Source: CAZTUH01 sp964620485
Lineage (GTDB): Bacteria; Pseudomonadota; Gammaproteobacteria; Burkholderiales; Burkholderiaceae_B
NCBI GenBank assembly: GCA_964620485.1
Contig: CAZUGU010000010.1
Coordinates: 1 to 28,899 of the forward strand
Direction: 5' to 3'
Length of the DNA stretch: 28,899 bases
The position numbers and the translations under genes were made by a program. How positions within the stretch are numbered: the stretch's first letter is position 1; each line of letters starts with the position of its first letter. The notes beneath the pieces were generated by a model. The model did no database searches, was not told the origin of the DNA, and was given only the letters and a program-made list of their open reading frames with translations. Positions 26,923-28,899 of this stretch are shown here, one piece after another.

Positions 26923-27294
26923 AATAATGATTTTTCTTGTAGGATAAAATTTTTATAAAAGAAATAAATATTAATGTGTTTAATAAAAAATGTCCTGAAG
27001 TCAATCTAATTAAGAAAATATATTTCATTTTAATAGAAATTAATAATTAAGTATTGAATTCAATTAACTGAACCAAATTGTAGATATTTAAAAATAAATA
27101 AAAATATTCTCCATTTATTATTTACGACTATATAAATAGTAACTTAATATTAACTAAGAATAAGAATGATTTATTATCTTTTCTAGAATCTTAACTTAAT
27201 AGATGATATTAAGATTTCTATTAAAATATCTAAAATGTCATTCAATATATGACTGACTAATATTAGAGAATTATGACATGAGTATTTCATATAT
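26923..27294. other. Spacer before def
   Basis: The spacer is non-coding, with no tRNA, long hairpin or recognisable remnant. It presumably contains the def-fmt promoter. No clear ribosome-binding site precedes the def ATG. Confidence 0.55.
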
Positions 27295-27813
27295 ATGACT
27301 ATTCTTCCTATTTTACATTATCCAGATCAGCGTTTATATAAAAATGCTAAACCTGTTACATATATAGATGATCGTATTAAAAAACTATTGCATAATATGG
27401 CAGAGACTATGTATTCCGCTTCTGGAATTGGTCTAGCTGCGACTCAAGTTAATGTCCATGAACGAATCATTGTGATTGATGTTTCTAAAGAATGCAATAA
27501 ATTGCAAGTTCTCATTAACCCGGAAATCATTTGGAAAAGTAATAAAAAACAAGTCTATAAAGAGGGATGCTTATCAATACCTGGTATTTATGAAAATATA
27601 GAACGATCGGCTTATATTCACTGTAAAGCTCTCGATGAAAATGGCTGTTCTTATACATTTGAAGCTGATAATATATTATCAACTTGCATACAACATGAAG
27701 TAGATCATCTTAATGGAAAGATTTTCATTGAATATCTATCAAAATTTAAAAAAAATCGTATAAAAATGCAATTAAGAAACCTAGAGCTAGAGCAGGAGAT
27801 TTATAAAAATTGA
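27295..27813 (+). CDS. def: Peptide deformylase
   Basis: Def removes the formyl group from the N-terminal methionine of nascent proteins. The 172-residue product has all three metal-site motifs: GIGLAATQV (44-52, Q51), EGCLSIPG (90-97, metal ligand C92) and QHEVDHLNG (133-141, ligands H134 and H138 with catalytic E135). Length and spacing are normal for the bacterial type 1 enzyme. It overlaps fmt by four bases and carries the fmt ribosome-binding site in its last codons, so the enzymes that add and remove the formyl group are co-translated. Confidence 0.97.
   Translation: MTILPILHYPDQRLYKNAKPVTYIDDRIKKLLHNMAETMYSASGIGLAATQVNVHERIIVIDVSKECNKLQVLINPEIIWKSNKKQVYKEGCLSIPGIYENIERSAYIHCKALDENGCSYTFEADNILSTCIQHEVDHLNGKIFIEYLSKFKKNRIKMQLRNLELEQEIYKN
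27794..27798 (+). promoter_or_regulatory. Ribosome-binding site of fmt inside def
   Basis: AGGAG lies 11 bases before the TTG at 27810. It is the best Shine-Dalgarno match I see in the window and supports the TTG start of fmt. Confidence 0.8.
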
Positions 27814-28772
27814 TAAATAATCCCATAAGATTAGTTTTTGCTGGTTCAACAGAATTTGCTCGGATAGTTTTAGAATCTATAATTTCTACAGGATACGAGG
27901 TACTACTAGTCTTATCTGCACCTGATCGACCAGCAGGTCGGTCTTTAAGATTAATTCCAAATCCAGTTAAAAAACTGGCCTTAAATAAAGGTATTTCTGT
28001 TTATCAGCCACGCTGCTTATCTTTTAATAATGATATTCATCGTGATGCTTATGAATTAAAATTTCAATTGGATCAAATATTGCCTGATATTATCATAGTT
28101 GCAGCATATGGTTTAATTTTACCAAAATGGATATTAAATTTTTCACGTTTTGGTTGTTTGAATATCCATCCGAGTTTATTGCCTAGATGGCGTGGTGCAT
28201 CACCTATACAACGAGCAATCGAAGCTGGTGATATTCAAACAGGTATAACTATCATTCAGATGGATGAAGGTGTAGATACAGGAAATATCTTATTAGAAAG
28301 AATAGTTTCGATTTGTCCATGGCATAATTCGGAAGAGCTTAGTTATATTCTTGCATATGAGGGCGCCTGTGCAATTCAAAAAACATTGCAATTGTTAAGA
28401 ATGAATCAATTCTTAATATCAAATCCTCAGCCTCTTACTGGTATAACATATGCTAATAAGCTTCAAAAATCAGAAGCAATATTAGATTTCTCACTTAGTG
28501 CATCCTCATTAGAAAGAAAAATACGAGCTTTTAATCCATTTCCAGGAGCAAAGATTTTCTTGAATGGATTTACTAGCCCAGTTAAGATCTGGCGCGCAAC
28601 AGTTCTAGATAAGAAAGTATCAGTTTCACCAGGTATGATTCAACATTTAGGACCTAATGCTATTGACATAGCTACAGGAAGTGGTTTGCTTCGTCTATTA
28701 GAAGTGCAAAAAGCAGGAGGCCGCAGACAATCAATTGATCTTTTTTTGAGAGGTTGGAAAAATAAGAATTGA
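27810..28772 (+). CDS. fmt: Methionyl-tRNA formyltransferase
   Basis: Fmt transfers a formyl group from 10-formyl-tetrahydrofolate to initiator Met-tRNA. The 320-residue protein has the N-terminal Rossmann part (VFAGSTEFA, then SAPDRPAGR at 36-44) and the catalytic set N118, H120 and D156 within LNIHPSLLPRWRGASPIQ (117-134) and MDEGVDTG (151-158). The C-terminal tRNA-binding domain includes RKIRAFNPFPGA. It starts at TTG, which overlaps the def stop by four bases and has a strong AGGAG upstream. Translation from this start matches the usual N terminus. The last four sense codons and the stop lie in or at the edge of the right terminal inverted repeat, so those bases exist twice in the window. 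Confidence 0.97.
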   Translation: MINNPIRLVFAGSTEFARIVLESIISTGYEVLLVLSAPDRPAGRSLRLIPNPVKKLALNKGISVYQPRCLSFNNDIHRDAYELKFQLDQILPDIIIVAAYGLILPKWILNFSRFGCLNIHPSLLPRWRGASPIQRAIEAGDIQTGITIIQMDEGVDTGNILLERIVSICPWHNSEELSYILAYEGACAIQKTLQLLRMNQFLISNPQPLTGITYANKLQKSEAILDFSLSASSLERKIRAFNPFPGAKIFLNGFTSPVKIWRATVLDKKVSVSPGMIQHLGPNAIDIATGSGLLRLLEVQKAGGRRQSIDLFLRGWKNKN

Positions 28773-28899
28773 CTTTACTGAAAAACTGCCGATTTAATCC
28801 AAGTAAATATAATATTGAAAATAGAATATATAAATTTTTTCAAACATTTAAACATTATCATAATATAAATTTATAGGATTATTTAATCAATCAACCAAA
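28759..28899. repeat. Right arm of 141-bp perfect terminal inverted repeat
   Basis: This is the exact reverse complement of 1-141. The arm starts inside the fmt coding sequence, 14 bases before its end, and runs to the last base of the window. The non-coding part contains no recognisable gene or transposase end. Confidence 0.98.

Noticed and set aside
1..28899. tRNA, rRNA, riboswitch or CRISPR loci
   Set aside because: I looked in every spacer for T-loop motifs, rRNA blocks and regularly spaced repeats and saw none. A covariance-model scan would be decisive.

Overview
The window is AT-rich and about two thirds coding. It reads like part of a reduced genome of a betaproteobacterial symbiont, most plausibly Burkholderiales, with Alcaligenaceae-type relatives such as trypanosomatid endosymbionts as one possibility. 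That placement is inference. It rests on retained betaproteobacterial gene order (kdsC ... hpf-ptsN; dolP opposite rsmI), the GatCAB route to Gln/Asn-tRNA, wide decayed spacers and short proteins. I recognise twenty intact protein genes. I see no rRNA, tRNA, CRISPR array, insertion sequence or phage gene.

Layout. Positions 1-141 and 28759-28899 are a perfect inverted repeat that closes both ends of the window. Next come pyrE (+) and a convergent gatC-gatA-gatB operon (-); a 27-bp hairpin covers the pyrE and gatB stop codons. A 1-kb spacer leads to a DASS-family anion transporter (-), argB (-) and the outer-membrane lipoprotein gene dolP (-). After another decayed spacer come rsmI (+), then ptsN, hpf and kdsC (all -). 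These three are what remains of the ancestral kdsD-kdsC-lptC-lptA-lptB-rpoN-hpf-ptsN cluster. A decayed but readable kdsD lies just upstream of kdsC (15901-16333, -), and a possible lptC start lies just downstream. The + strand then carries the full cytochrome bd block cydA-cydB-cydX-cydD-cydC. The 34-codon cydX is easily missed. The right side has ilvA (-), a lone amino-acid-binding periplasmic protein (+) and def-fmt (+).

How it fits together. The window suggests a cell that respires oxygen through a bd-type quinol oxidase with its own CydDC assembly exporter. It contributes steps to pyrimidine, arginine and isoleucine synthesis, probably imports dicarboxylates and amino acids from its host, and keeps an outer membrane (DolP, KdsC). 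Translation-related functions (GatCAB, Def, Fmt, RsmI, HPF) make up much of the rest. The LPS/Kdo locus appears to be eroding: kdsD is dead here and lptCAB and rpoN are absent from their usual place.

Main points for a second look: the terminal inverted repeat, the kdsD pseudogene, the hairpin abutting the ptsN start codon, the perfect palindromes at gene ends and in the spacers, and a set of 10-21-bp tandem duplications confined to non-coding DNA.
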